Made by a program: the position numbers and the translations under genes
Source of the DNA: Bacillota bacterium
Lineage (GTDB): Bacteria; Bacillota; Clostridia; Lachnospirales; Lachnospiraceae
NCBI GenBank assembly: GCA_023442465.1
Contig: JAEZZQ010000024.1
Coordinates: forward strand, 3,808 to 67,807
DNA length: 64,000 nucleotides
Direction of reading: 5' to 3'
The notes under the pieces: generated by a model
Told to the model about the DNA's origin: nothing
The model's database searches: none
The model's input: only the letters and a program-made list of their open reading frames with translations
Shown here: piece by piece, positions 1 to 7,812 of the stretch
How the letters are laid out: each line of letters starts with the position of its first letter
Position numbering within the stretch: position 1 is the stretch's first letter

Positions 1-625
1 GCACGTCATCAATATCATCCAACGAGGGCACAAGCTTTCCAATCAATTCGAGAATTGTCTCGATTTCTCCACTAACAATATGTGTCTGGTTGGCAATACT
101 CCCAGTCCCTTGTTGAATAACTGTACCGTGAACACTGCCAATGCTTTGAGTCATGCCTGGGGCCGCTTTTTTATTTTCTTCCTCAACAATAATCATTTCC
201 CGTGTGATGGCATCATTTATAAAGTCAATCAGTGGTTTGAATGCTCGATCAATAAAACCCTGAATAATATCATTGAATTTTTTATCGGAATGAGGGTAGG
301 ACATAGCTGCACCAAAAACATTTGCCCCATTTTCGATTATCACTGTCATATAATCATACATAGCCTTAATATGACATGCTTCGTCAACTGGAGGACACAT
401 TTCACTCCAGCCTCCATGCCTATCATTTATAAAGCATAGGGTATATTCATATTCCACGCCAGCCATAGTTTTTTGTAGCAAGTCGGAAATAAAGGGAGTG
501 GTATCAATAAATAATTTAAATCTTTTGACTTGTGTTTCAGCGGTATCCCTGGTTGACCCTAGAAAATTACTGGATAGTCTGCGGAAATTTAGGCTTAACT
601 CACGTAATTCGCTATAAGTTATCAT
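1..625 (-). CDS. Hypothetical accessory protein, C-terminus beyond the window edge
   Basis: The minus frame starting at ATG 625 stays open to the left edge (about 208 codons seen). The start overlaps the stop of the upstream zinc-ribbon gene by 4 bp (ATGA), so the two are probably translationally coupled. No catalytic motif is recognised. The visible part is soluble, mostly helical, and ends in a segment reading GSVHGTVIQQGTGSIANQ. Similar short Gly/Thr/Gln motifs are, from memory, found in effector or sensor proteins of abortive-infection and other defence loci, but that is a weak resemblance. Function is unknown; a defence or accessory role is inference from context beside a tRNA and an IS. 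Confidence 0.6.
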   Translation of the reverse strand, partial: MITYSELRELSLNFRRLSSNFLGSTRDTAETQVKRFKLFIDTTPFISDLLQKTMAGVEYEYTLCFINDRHGGWSEMCPPVDEACHIKAMYDYMTVIIENGANVFGAAMSYPHSDKKFNDIIQGFIDRAFKPLIDFINDAITREMIIVEEENKKAAPGMTQSIGSVHGTVIQQGTGSIANQTHIVSGEIETILELIGKLVPSLDDIDDV

Positions 626-1083
626 AAGTCCACCCCACAGTATGGGCAAAAGATCTTTGACGCTCCAGCGCAGTACAGTGCTTTTACATGATAATGACAT
701 GCTTTACATTCAAATTCTACTTCGGCGGTATCTTTTTCTTTGAGTTCCTTAACTGTCACTTTATTTAAGGGCTTAAAAGTCATCTTAATTAAGTCCTTGC
801 TTCTATTGACAGAGCGTTTCATTTTTCCGAAAGCTTTATTTAATTCCTCAATCATATAGTTTGTTGCTAATGCCTTTGCCTTTTCCAAGACTTCTTTCGA
901 ATAAAAAGAAGTTTTGTCCTTCGACAATCCACAATATGGACAAAACAAATCGCTAAACAGCTCGTCATCATTTTGGAATTCCCCTGCTTGCAGCTTGAAT
1001 TCTGAATTGCAATAGGGACATTCAAAAGTAACATAACCTTCATTATCACCTTGAATTGTAAAACTCATCGTGACTTCGCTCAT
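622..1083 (-). CDS. Double zinc-ribbon protein (TFIIB-type ribbons), unknown function
   Basis: A 153-residue protein. The start is ATG 1083, preceded by a GGTGGG-type ribosome site; the open frame upstream of it runs into the tRNA and is not coding. Two paired-cysteine ribbons are visible: CPYC near residue 22 with CPYC near 48, and CKAC near 128 with CPYCG at the C-terminus, separated by a charged helical region. This suggests two structural zinc sites. It overlaps the next gene by 4 bp and forms an operon with it. No enzymatic motif is visible. It may be a nucleic-acid or protein-binding partner of the truncated downstream protein; that is inference. Confidence 0.7.
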   Translation of the reverse strand: MSEVTMSFTIQGDNEGYVTFECPYCNSEFKLQAGEFQNDDELFSDLFCPYCGLSKDKTSFYSKEVLEKAKALATNYMIEELNKAFGKMKRSVNRSKDLIKMTFKPLNKVTVKELKEKDTAEVEFECKACHYHVKALYCAGASKIFCPYCGVDL

Positions 1084-1163
1084 CTCAAAGCCCACCTTTA
1101 ATCGCAGAAATTTTACATTATTATACCATACACGACTGTCTTTTTGAAGCGTAATAATCAAAC

Positions 1164-1195
1164 AAAAACAGGCTGGAATAATCCAACCTGTTTTT
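1164..1195 (-). terminator. Terminator after tRNA-Leu(UAG)
   Basis: An inverted repeat (AAACAGG and TGGA arms closing on an ATAA-type loop) is followed on the minus strand by TTTTTGTTTG. It lies directly downstream of tRNA-Leu and upstream of the zinc-ribbon gene. Confidence 0.75.
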
Positions 1196-1228
1196 GTCCT
1201 TATGAACACCTGAGGTGTTTTAGGCTTC

Positions 1229-1309
1229 TGCGGATGACAGGACTTGAACCTGCACGTCGGGGACACCAGAACCTAAATCTGGCGCGTCTGCCAATTCCGC
1301 CACATCCGC
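1229..1309 (-). tRNA. tRNA-Leu (anticodon UAG)
   Basis: The 81-nt gene folds as a class II tRNA with a long variable arm. The acceptor GCGGATG pairs with the 3' ATCCGC plus discriminator A. The anticodon stem CCAGA/TCTGG closes the loop TTTAGGT, giving UAG. CCA is not encoded. Confidence 0.95.
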
Positions 1310-1329
1310 TTATGTTGCTCACGTATGCT

Positions 1330-1358
1330 ATATTATCATTTCGACGTTTCACTGTCAA
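1330..1358 (-). promoter_or_regulatory. Sigma-A promoter of tRNA-Leu
   Basis: On the minus strand TTGACA (1358-1353) and TAATAT (1335-1330) are separated by exactly 17 bp, about 20 nt upstream of the mature tRNA 5' end. The match is near consensus. The stretch from here to the IS end (about 1360-1580) holds no gene; the only structure seen is a GGGAAAGG/CCTTTCCC inverted repeat near 1497-1538 that could be a weak terminator. Confidence 0.8.
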
Positions 1359-1579
1359 TACATTTGGCGGATACATTTTCCGGATATCTTCGGTCACGGC
1401 AGATAGTCATAGCCATAACCAGCCAATCAGAAAATTCTCCTATTCCTTTTGATTTTATAAAAAAGCTAATCCTTCAATCAGACGCGCTATATTAAAAGGG
1501 AAAGGCTTACAAGAGCAAATCCTTCTCCTTTCCCCTGATAATAACAAATGGACGAATGTTTCCTCAATCCGCATATTTC

Positions 1580-2280
1580 AAAAGTACTTCAGCTCTCCGC
1601 TTGATTAGCTGGAAGTTGAACGCAAAGATCATGCTCCTTTTACTTCATAAAATCATTTATGTTGTTTTAATTCCTTGCTATCTCTTAAAAGGACAATAAT
1701 ATTTGATATAATAGCCAAACAAACCATACTAATAATAGTAGTAATCATATTCCAAATCTTCTTTTAACTGGTTCTGGATATACTCTTTGATCTTCTTTGC
1801 ATTTTTTCCTACCGTATCTACATAATATCCTCTACACCAGAAGTGGCGGTTCCCAAATTTATATTTCAGATTTGCATGTCTTTCAAATATCATCAACGTG
1901 CTCTTTCCTTTCAGGTATCCGATAAAGCTTGCCACTGACATACTCGGTGGTATCTCCACCAGCATGTGCACATGATCCGGGCAGATTTCTGCTTCTACTA
2001 TTTTTACCCCTTTTCTCTTGCATAGCGTACTTAATATATTCGCTACGTCCTGTTTTAACTGGCCATATACTATTTTTCTCCGGAACTTCGGCGCAAATAT
2101 TATATGATACTTACAATTCCATTTCGTATGTGATAAACTATTTACATCCATTTTGGATACCTCCTTTGTTTTGGTGCGGTTGGCGAACCTGTACCTATTA
2201 TAACATTGGAGGTTTTTTACTGTAAGCTAAAGCAGTTCTTATCACACCTGCATAGCAGGTGGTTTATTAAAAGACTGCTA
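1580..2280 (-). mobile_element. IS200/IS605-family insertion element (tnpA only)
   Basis: A single Y1 transposase gene is flanked by subterminal hairpins, as expected for IS200-type elements that move as single-stranded DNA. The upstream (left-end) hairpin is CACCTGC-ata-GCAGGTG at 2245-2261. The downstream (right-end) hairpin is CTTCAGCT paired with AGCTgGAAG at 1587-1615, with a bulged base. There are no terminal inverted repeats and no target duplication, so the ends given are approximate. No tnpB or accessory gene is present. It lies between tRNA-Leu and the nitroreductase operon and does not interrupt a recognisable gene. Confidence 0.8.
1729..2151 (-). CDS. tnpA: IS200/IS605 family Y1 transposase TnpA
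   Basis: A 140-residue protein of the usual length for the family. It shows the HUH metal-binding motif as HVHMLVEIPP around residue 61, and the catalytic tyrosine in GYYVDTVGKN near residue 110. Together these define the single-strand nicking and rejoining enzyme that excises and inserts IS200 elements. The start ATG 2151 has a strong AGGAGG ribosome site. The C-terminus ends in a run of tyrosines. The frame is intact, so the element may be active. The identification rests on full-length similarity of these motifs and on the flanking hairpins. Confidence 0.95.
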   Translation of the reverse strand: MDVNSLSHTKWNCKYHIIFAPKFRRKIVYGQLKQDVANILSTLCKRKGVKIVEAEICPDHVHMLVEIPPSMSVASFIGYLKGKSTLMIFERHANLKYKFGNRHFWCRGYYVDTVGKNAKKIKEYIQNQLKEDLEYDYYYY

Positions 2281-2289
2281 TACAAAAGA

Positions 2290-2318
2290 AAAACGCTCCC
2301 ATTATCCGGAAGCGTTTT
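2290..2318 (-). terminator. Terminator of the nitroreductase operon
   Basis: The stem AAAACGCT/AGCGTTTT with a short GC-rich loop is followed on the minus strand by a T-rich tract. It begins 15 nt after the nitroreductase stop. Confidence 0.85.
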
Positions 2319-2332
2319 CATAAAATAATAAG

Positions 2333-2905
2333 TTATTTCTTAATAATAACTCTTTTTGCTATATCTTCTTTTTCTTTCGGTGCCGGTTCTTCTCCAATTC
2401 CTCCAAACGGCATTTGTGCCACTAAGGTCCATTTTGCGGGAAGGTCAAGCAGCTTTGTAACAGCTTCATTAATAACCGGATTATAATGCTGCAGGGAAGC
2501 TCCAATTCCAGCCTCTCTCAATGCCGTCCAAAGATTGAACTGCAGCATTCCGTTTGCCTGACTCGCCCAGTTCGGGAATTTGTCCGCATAGAATTCAAAT
2601 TGTTTCTGCAATGATTCTACTACATTTTCATCAATAAAATATAAAATAGTTCCATAGCCGTTCTTAAAGCTATCAATTTTTTCTCTCGCAACCTGACCTC
2701 CAAACACTTCATATATAGTATCCCATAACAGATCCTGTTTTTCGCCTAATACAACTACTGCTCTGGCACTCTTCATATTAAAAGCATCCGGCGTTGCTTC
2801 CGTCACCTGTTCCACGATTTCAATTATTTTACTTTCTGATACCGGTAATTCCCGGTTGATGTTATAATAAGTTCTTCTTTTTTCTAAATTGTTAATAAAT
2901 GACAT
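2333..2905 (-). CDS. Nitroreductase family protein (Frm2/Hbn1-like)
   Basis: A 190-residue flavin-dependent oxidoreductase. The N-terminus MSFINNLEKRRTYYNI and the central AREAGIGASLQHYNP segment match the nitroreductase branch that resembles yeast Frm2/Hbn1, typically about 190-200 residues. Members reduce nitro compounds or quinones with NAD(P)H on bound FMN in the cytosol. It is the last gene of a three-gene operon after a MarR regulator and a pirin-like protein, and a terminator follows. The ribosome site is AAGGAGAG. The operon composition suggests detoxification of quinones or other electrophiles; the true substrate cannot be read from sequence. Confidence 0.85.
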   Translation of the reverse strand: MSFINNLEKRRTYYNINRELPVSESKIIEIVEQVTEATPDAFNMKSARAVVVLGEKQDLLWDTIYEVFGGQVAREKIDSFKNGYGTILYFIDENVVESLQKQFEFYADKFPNWASQANGMLQFNLWTALREAGIGASLQHYNPVINEAVTKLLDLPAKWTLVAQMPFGGIGEEPAPKEKEDIAKRVIIKK

Positions 2906-2928
2906 AGCACTCTCTCCTTTTTTATTTT

Positions 2929-3627
2929 TTATTTGTTTTCCATTTCTATTACTAAAATATGTGAATCTTCAGAGGCTTTTATTTTTAAATTCTCCTCAAC
3001 AGCCTCCAACCCGTCTCTCATATTTATGCTTTCGTTATTAACTTTGGAACTGCCTTCAATCTGAACCAGATAGGCTTGACGCCCTTTCCCTACTTCAAAA
3101 ATAATTTCCTGCTCCTTTTCCAATTCTATAGCATATAAGTTTGCATCCTGATGAATTCGAATAGGTGCATCCCCCTTTGAACCGCTCACGATTTGGAGCC
3201 ACTTATTCTTTCTGTCTTCCCTTTTAAATCGATAATCTCCGTAATTTGGCTTATAGCCCGTCTGATCAGGTAAAATCCAAATCTGTAAAAGCCTCAAGGT
3301 TTCATTTCCCCGATTGAACTCACTGTGGAATATGCCGGTACCGGCACTCATATACTGCACTTCGCCACGGCTTAATGTATTTGTATTTCCCAGGGAATCT
3401 CCATGGGTCAATTCTCCGTTTATAACATAGGATACAATCTCCATATCTTGATGCGGATGCATCTCAAATCCTGTTCCTGTATCAATCAAGTCATCGTTGA
3501 TGACCCTTAAGGCACCAAAATTTATATTCAGTGGATTATAATATTCTGCAAAAGAAAAATGAAAAATACTATTTAACCATCCCAGATTACTTTTTCCCAT
3601 TTTCTTATGATCAATTCTTCTTACCAT
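2929..3627 (-). CDS. Pirin family protein (quercetinase-like bicupin)
   Basis: A 232-residue bicupin of the pirin/YhhW type. The N-terminal cupin has the metal-site motif HPHQDMEIVSYV around residue 57 and the second set GTGIFHSEFN around residue 98, which supply the His/Glu ligands for Fe, Ni or Cu. Family members include quercetin dioxygenases; many have unknown substrates. It sits between the MarR regulator (22-bp gap) and the nitroreductase (24-bp gap), so it is co-transcribed. Pirin plus nitroreductase under a MarR protein is a common electrophile or quinone-stress arrangement. Confidence 0.9.
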   Translation of the reverse strand: MVRRIDHKKMGKSNLGWLNSIFHFSFAEYYNPLNINFGALRVINDDLIDTGTGFEMHPHQDMEIVSYVINGELTHGDSLGNTNTLSRGEVQYMSAGTGIFHSEFNRGNETLRLLQIWILPDQTGYKPNYGDYRFKREDRKNKWLQIVSGSKGDAPIRIHQDANLYAIELEKEQEIIFEVGKGRQAYLVQIEGSSKVNNESINMRDGLEAVEENLKIKASEDSHILVIEMENK

Positions 3628-3648
3628 AAATTATCACCATCCTTTAGT

Positions 3649-4080
3649 CTATGGTTTTCTTTCCAAAATATCCTTCATACGAAAAAGGCTCCCGATTAAG
3701 CTTGTCTTCTCGGTTTCATCTATTTCACTTAATATCGTTCTTAAAAAATTCTCATGCTGAGGATAAATCCTTGAAATAAATTCATGCCCCTGTCCGGTTA
3801 ACCGGACAAGCCAAATCCGAGCATCTTTTTCGCATTTGTAACGCTTAACGTATCCTTTTTCCTCCAGCTTGTTTACAATGTATGTCATTGAACCACTTGT
3901 AACCAATACTTTTTCACAAAGCTTTTGCACCGGTAACTCACCTTTATGCAATAATGCTTCCAATACACCGAATTCACTGACCGTCAGGCCATAACTTCTT
4001 ACATTTTTTTCAATTAAGGTAAACAGAACATTGTAGCTTCTGGATAGAGCAATTACCAGCTTGGCGGAATCATCTTTCAT
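3649..4080 (-). CDS. MarR family transcriptional regulator
   Basis: A 143-residue winged-helix repressor. The DNA-binding region includes LPVQKLCEKVLVTSGSMTYI and the wing with EEKGYVKRYKCEKDARIWLV, where the conserved D-R of the MarR wing is visible. The length is normal. It is first in the operon with the pirin and nitroreductase genes. A perfect 18-bp palindrome lies 22 bp upstream of its start, so it very probably represses its own operon. A cysteine in the wing (KCEKD) could be a redox or electrophile sensor as in MhqR/OhrR relatives, but that is inference. Confidence 0.92.
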   Translation of the reverse strand: MKDDSAKLVIALSRSYNVLFTLIEKNVRSYGLTVSEFGVLEALLHKGELPVQKLCEKVLVTSGSMTYIVNKLEEKGYVKRYKCEKDARIWLVRLTGQGHEFISRIYPQHENFLRTILSEIDETEKTSLIGSLFRMKDILERKP

Positions 4081-4101
4081 GGAATCTGCCTCCTTTAATA
4101 T

Positions 4102-4119
4102 TATCTTGATATCAAGATA
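4102..4119. promoter_or_regulatory. MarR-type operator palindrome
   Basis: TATCTTGATATCAAGATA is a perfect palindrome in the 5' region of the MarR operon, with weaker dyad extension outward (ATAT arms). Its form resembles MhqR-type operators with ATCT/AGAT half-sites. Confidence 0.8.
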
Positions 4120-4189
4120 TTATCATTTTTAAATTTTATTGTCAATATATAACTTCACTTAAAATGTACTTAAATGAATGAATCATGGA

Positions 4190-4846
4190 TGGCAGAGATT
4201 TGTCTCTGTTCTGGTGATGAGTAATTCATCAAAACTCTTTATAAGACGGAAAAACTCTTTCTCTGCTGCCCTCAGAATGAAGCAATAAAAATCAATCGGC
4301 GAGCGGAAGCAAAGAGGTGAATGTACTGCCTTCCCCGGGCTGGAACCATTTAGCCTGAGCAAAGCTGCTGCCATCGGTATTATCGGCAGTTCGGACGGAC
4401 CAACCTCTATCTATACCGCAGACCGCCTTGCGCCTGACCTCTTACCCGTAATCGCTGTTGCTGCTTATTTATACATGGCTTTGGTTCCTATCATCCAGCC
4501 TCCGACCATGCGGGCGCTTACCACACCGAAGGAACGGGTTATTGTGATGCCGGAATCAAAAAGAGTAACCCGCAGGCAGAAAATTATTTTTTCATTCAGA
4601 ATAACTCTTGTTACATTACTTTTTGTTCCTGCAGCGGGTTCATTGATCGCCATGCTGATCGGCCTTTCCGTTGATCGGAAATTCGGGTGTATCCGCTATG
4701 CCGATGGCCGCCCGCGTTTCTCAAAAGTTAGGGCAGGAATATAATCCGCATAATTATCTTTTAATGCACGCCATGGGCCCATCGTCTCCGGCACGATTGG
4801 TCCCGCATTAATAGCAGGCATTTTCATTACTCTTTTCGGCTCATAA
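4190..4846 (+). pseudogene. Decayed sodium-translocating decarboxylase beta subunit (OadB/GcdB-like)
   Basis: Frame-by-frame translation gives diagnostic beta-subunit segments in order: AAAIGIIGSSDGPTSIYTA (about 4361), APDLLPVIAVAAYLYMALVP, IIQPPTMRALTTPKER, then an internal deletion and frame change near 4660-4680. After it come GNSGVSAMPMAARVSQKLGQ (about 4682) and NPHNYLLMHAMGP, a second frameshift at about 4780, and IVSGTIGPALIAGIFITLFG ending at TAA 4846. The part before 4330 is badly degraded. The intact family pumps Na+ during oxaloacetate, malonyl- or glutaconyl-CoA decarboxylation and is usually about 380-430 residues. The TTGATCGG-like repeats at the deletion joint suggest slippage or recombination. 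It is not functional. Confidence 0.85.
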
Positions 4847-4880
4847 CATTACAATCCCATTCAAAACATATGTGAAACGC

Positions 4881-4915
4881 AAAAAAGCCCTCTGGTTTTC
4901 TCCAAAGGGCTTTTC
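4881..4915. terminator. Bidirectional terminator
   Basis: The stem AAAAGCCCT..TGG/CCA..AGGGCTTTT carries A/T tracts on both sides. It sits between the pseudogene (+) and the MATE gene (-), and can serve both directions. Confidence 0.8.
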
Positions 4916-5030
4916 TCAGTTCCTTCCCAAATCAAGGTTCCTGCTCTAAGTGTACCTGTTATTCTCACGTAAGTTATCTTAATATTCCACCGTTTTACTA
5001 TCCGTATACCTCTTAAAAAGTGATCTTATT

Positions 5031-6395
5031 TTATGCTTTCTCTCCTATATGCCTTATTACCTTGCGATAAATACGGGCAAGGTAAAACGCGGACAGCATC
5101 AACGCCACTATTTCCGCAATCGGGAACGCCCACCATACATAATCTACATTTCCCAGCTTCGACAGAAGGTACGCCACCGGAAGAAGTACGAGCAACTGTC
5201 TGATCAGCGAAATTATCATGCTATATACCCCATTTCCCAACGCCTGAAATACGGAGCTGCATATAATGGAGAATCCTGCTACTAAAAAGCCGATGCTGAT
5301 AATACGCAGTGCCGGTACGCCGATGGAAAGCATCGTCTCAGAAGCGTTAAACAACTGTAAAAGCATATGGGGGAATATCTGGAATATAAAGAATCCTACC
5401 ACCATAAGCGCTACCGCATAAAAAATGCTGAGCTTTACTGTCTTTACAAGGCGTTCTCTCTTTCCGGCACCGTAATTATACGCAATAATGGGAACCATAC
5501 CGTTGTTCAAACCGAATATTGGCATGAAAACAAAGCTTTGAAGCTTGAAATATACGCCGAATACCGCCGTTGCCGTCGCCGTAAAGGAAATGAGGATGAG
5601 GTTGATTCCGTAAGTCATTAAAGAACCCATAGCCTGCATAACAATGGAAGGAATCCCTATGATATATATCTGCTTGATAATCTCCTTGTCCGGCCGAAAA
5701 CCTCTAAAATGCAGCTTTACCTCATGATTTATCTTATGGTTGATGACCATTGCCAAAATTCCTGCAATTGTCTGTCCTACCACAGTAGCCACCGCCGAAC
5801 CGGCAATTCCGAGCTTTGGCATTCCAAGCAATCCGAATATGAGAATAGGGTTCAAAATAATGTTAATGATCGCTCCCGTTCCCTGCGTTATCATGGTGTA
5901 AATGGTTTTACCGGTGGATTGCAGCATACGTTCGAATGTAACCTGAATAAATATGCCCAGAGAAGCCACACATACGATAGTCAGATACACTTTACCATAT
6001 TCCAGAATCTGTGCATCCGCCGTCTGGCTGCGATAAAACGGTACCACTGCCGTCAACCCTATCACAAGAAAGATAAGGTAGGATATAAGCGAAAGAAAAA
6101 TCCCATTGACTGCGGTTCTATTTACTTTTTCAAAATTCTTCTCTCCCAGTGATTTGGATAATACCGCATTGCTTCCTACTCCGGTACCTACCGCCACGGC
6201 AATCATAAGACTTTGTACCGGGAACGCCAGGGAGACTGCCGTCAATGCATTCTCGTTAATCATCGCCACAAATACACTATCCACTATGTTATATAAAGCC
6301 TGTACCAGCATGGAAACCATAATAGGCAATGACATCGACAATAATAGTTTATTTACAGGCATATAACCCATTTTATTTTCTGTTTGCAATTCCAT
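5031..6395 (-). CDS. MATE family efflux transporter
   Basis: A 454-residue membrane protein with about twelve hydrophobic segments in two repeated halves. The N-terminal half starts PVNKLLLSMSLPIMVSMLVQ and the second half has IIKQIYIIGIPSIVMQAMGS, the paired first helices of MATE transporters. The family exports cationic drugs or metabolites using Na+ or H+ gradients. It stands alone: the tRNA operon terminator lies upstream and a bidirectional terminator downstream. The substrate cannot be predicted. Start ATG 6395 has a GAAAGGATGAA-type ribosome site. Confidence 0.93.
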   Translation of the reverse strand: MELQTENKMGYMPVNKLLLSMSLPIMVSMLVQALYNIVDSVFVAMINENALTAVSLAFPVQSLMIAVAVGTGVGSNAVLSKSLGEKNFEKVNRTAVNGIFLSLISYLIFLVIGLTAVVPFYRSQTADAQILEYGKVYLTIVCVASLGIFIQVTFERMLQSTGKTIYTMITQGTGAIINIILNPILIFGLLGMPKLGIAGSAVATVVGQTIAGILAMVINHKINHEVKLHFRGFRPDKEIIKQIYIIGIPSIVMQAMGSLMTYGINLILISFTATATAVFGVYFKLQSFVFMPIFGLNNGMVPIIAYNYGAGKRERLVKTVKLSIFYAVALMVVGFFIFQIFPHMLLQLFNASETMLSIGVPALRIISIGFLVAGFSIICSSVFQALGNGVYSMIISLIRQLLVLLPVAYLLSKLGNVDYVWWAFPIAEIVALMLSAFYLARIYRKVIRHIGEKA

Positions 6396-6438
6396 AATTT
6401 CATCCTTTCAGTGCAAAAAAGCATAATTTCCTGTTACA

Positions 6439-6477
6439 TAAAAAAGAACATCTTATAGCTTATAAGCTAAAGATGTC
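6439..6477 (-). terminator. Terminator of the six-tRNA operon
   Basis: ACATCTT..AGCTTATAAGCT..AAGATGT forms a long hairpin at 6448-6475, followed on the minus strand by TTCTTTTTT. It lies 13 nt after tRNA-Lys. Confidence 0.85.
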
Positions 6478-6489
6478 ACTTTATTGTAG

Positions 6490-6562
6490 TGAGGCATCGG
6501 GGATTCGAACCCCGGACAACTTGATTAAAAGTCAAGTGCTCTACCGACTGAGCTAATACCCC
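6490..6562 (-). tRNA. tRNA-Lys (anticodon UUU)
   Basis: A 73-nt cloverleaf with acceptor GGGGTAT/ATGCCTC plus A. The anticodon loop CTTTTAA gives UUU. Last gene of the array. Confidence 0.95.
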
Positions 6563-6571
6563 ATATTTAAA

Positions 6572-6643
6572 CTGGGCTAGCTGGATTCGAACCAGCGACT
6601 GCAGGAGTCAAAGTCCTGTGCCTTACCGCTTGGCGATAGCCCA
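6572..6643 (-). tRNA. tRNA-Gln (anticodon UUG)
   Basis: A 72-nt cloverleaf with acceptor TGGGCTA/TAGCCCA plus G. The anticodon loop CTTTGAC gives UUG. Confidence 0.95.
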
Positions 6644-6712
6644 TCACTTTTAACACCAAGCTTGTCCTAAAAGACAACCTCGAGGGCGTTATGCTCCTCT
6701 TAAAAGTAAAAA

Positions 6713-6787
6713 GGTGGGTAAAGGGATTCGAACCCTCGACCTTCAGAACCACAATCTGACGCGCTAACCAACTGTGCTACACCCACC
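6713..6787 (-). tRNA. tRNA-His (anticodon GUG)
   Basis: A cloverleaf with acceptor GTGGGTG and an encoded G-1 opposite discriminator C, the identity element of tRNA-His. The loop TTGTGGT gives GUG. Confidence 0.95.
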
Positions 6788-6835
6788 ATAGTGAGATATT
6801 AATTGCTATTACAAGATAGTAATTCCTATCTCAAA

Positions 6836-6909
<74 letters not shown>

Positions 6910-7033
6910 ATATATGACACGAGTCGCAAAATGAAATAAATCATCCCCATCGTACGCTTGACTCCATCAAGGCGGGTAACATGCGCCGCAGACCAGAATA
7001 AATCATTCCCATTGCACGATTAGGCTCCGCCAA

Positions 7034-7104
7034 AGCGGGTGATGGGAATCGAACCCACGTATCTAGCTTGGAAGGCTAGTGTTCTACCATTGAACTACAC
7101 CCGC
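7034..7104 (-). tRNA. tRNA-Gly (anticodon UCC)
   Basis: A 71-nt cloverleaf with acceptor GCGGGTG/ATCACCCGC-type pairing and discriminator T. The loop CTTCCAA gives UCC. The 124-bp spacer before tRNA-Arg contains an imperfect direct repeat: AATAAATCATCCCCAT near 6938 and AATAAATCATTCCCAT near 6999. Confidence 0.95.
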
Positions 7105-7132
7105 ATATTCTATTATAATATCCGATCAAAAA

Positions 7133-7207
7133 TCGGGGTGACAGGATTCGAACCTGCGACTTCTTGGTCCCAAACCAAGCGCTCTAGCCAAGCTGAGCCA
7201 CACCCCG
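7133..7207 (-). tRNA. tRNA-Pro (anticodon UGG)
   Basis: A 75-nt cloverleaf with acceptor CGGGGTG/CACCCCG plus A. The loop TTTGGGA gives UGG. First gene of the array. Confidence 0.95.
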
Positions 7208-7241
7208 GCGCACTCACTCGCCTTGTTACAGCGCAAGATAT

Positions 7242-7270
7242 ATTATATAATAAGGTTCTAATCGTGTCAA
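7242..7270 (-). promoter_or_regulatory. Sigma-A promoter of the six-tRNA operon
   Basis: On the minus strand TTGACA (7270-7265) and TATAAT (7247-7242), both perfect consensus, lie 17 bp apart upstream of tRNA-Pro. The order transcribed is Pro, Gly, Arg, His, Gln, Lys. Confidence 0.9.
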
Positions 7271-7319
7271 CATATTTTTACAACTTTCTCAGCACTTAAA
7301 ATTTATCAGCTTTTCATCC

Positions 7320-7799
7320 CTATAAATAGCAAATATCGAAATGTGCTTTTCCCTTATTATCCAGCTCCATCATCACATAAGACGGCCTCTTTCCTTCCTG
7401 TCTGGGATAAGCCAGACTTCCCGGATTGACCGCGATAATCTCATCTTCGATATCGACAAGGGGCTTATGGGTATGCCCGTAAATGACTATGTCGACGCCG
7501 CGCGCAATCGCCTCTTCTTTGAGGGCTTCGTTTCCCATCGTCACATAATAGTTATGTCCATGGGTCAGCCATACTTTGTAGCTGCCGATGCTGAATTCCT
7601 TTTCCCGGGGGAGGTTGGAGAAAAAATCATTATTTCCGGTGATGATTTCCACCGGACAGCCTGCACCTTCGCAGATCAAATATTCACTTCCCTCAGCGTC
7701 TCCGCAATGAACCACCATATCAATGGGCTTTACCATTTCAAGAACCTTCAGATAGTTATTGTTCTGGCGGTGTGTGTCACTTACTATCAGTACACGCAT
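7320..7799 (-). CDS. YfcE/MJ0936-type metallophosphoesterase
   Basis: A 159-residue calcineurin-like phosphodiesterase. The metal-binding motifs appear in order: VSDTHRQNN (residue 6), VVHCGDAEGS (about 30), ITGNNDFF (about 54), LTHGHNYYV (about 78) and IYGHTHKPLV (about 106). The small YfcE class hydrolyses phosphodiesters with Mn2+ in vitro; the physiological substrate is unknown. It is the last gene of a tightly packed operon, 13 bp after the XTP pyrophosphatase gene; the same pairing is common in Firmicutes. Confidence 0.92.
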   Translation of the reverse strand: MRVLIVSDTHRQNNNYLKVLEMVKPIDMVVHCGDAEGSEYLICEGAGCPVEIITGNNDFFSNLPREKEFSIGSYKVWLTHGHNYYVTMGNEALKEEAIARGVDIVIYGHTHKPLVDIEDEIIAVNPGSLAYPRQEGKRPSYVMMELDNKGKAHFDICYL

Positions 7800-7812
7800 A
7801 CTATTCCTCTCT

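Noticed and set aside
80..439. Open frame on the plus strand at the left edge
   Set aside because: Antisense to the longer coupled minus-strand gene; no ribosome site and unlikely composition.
622..1083. Toxin-antitoxin identity for the coupled pair
   Set aside because: No known toxin or antitoxin motif; the zinc-ribbon and GTVIQQG features fit better with an unknown accessory pair.
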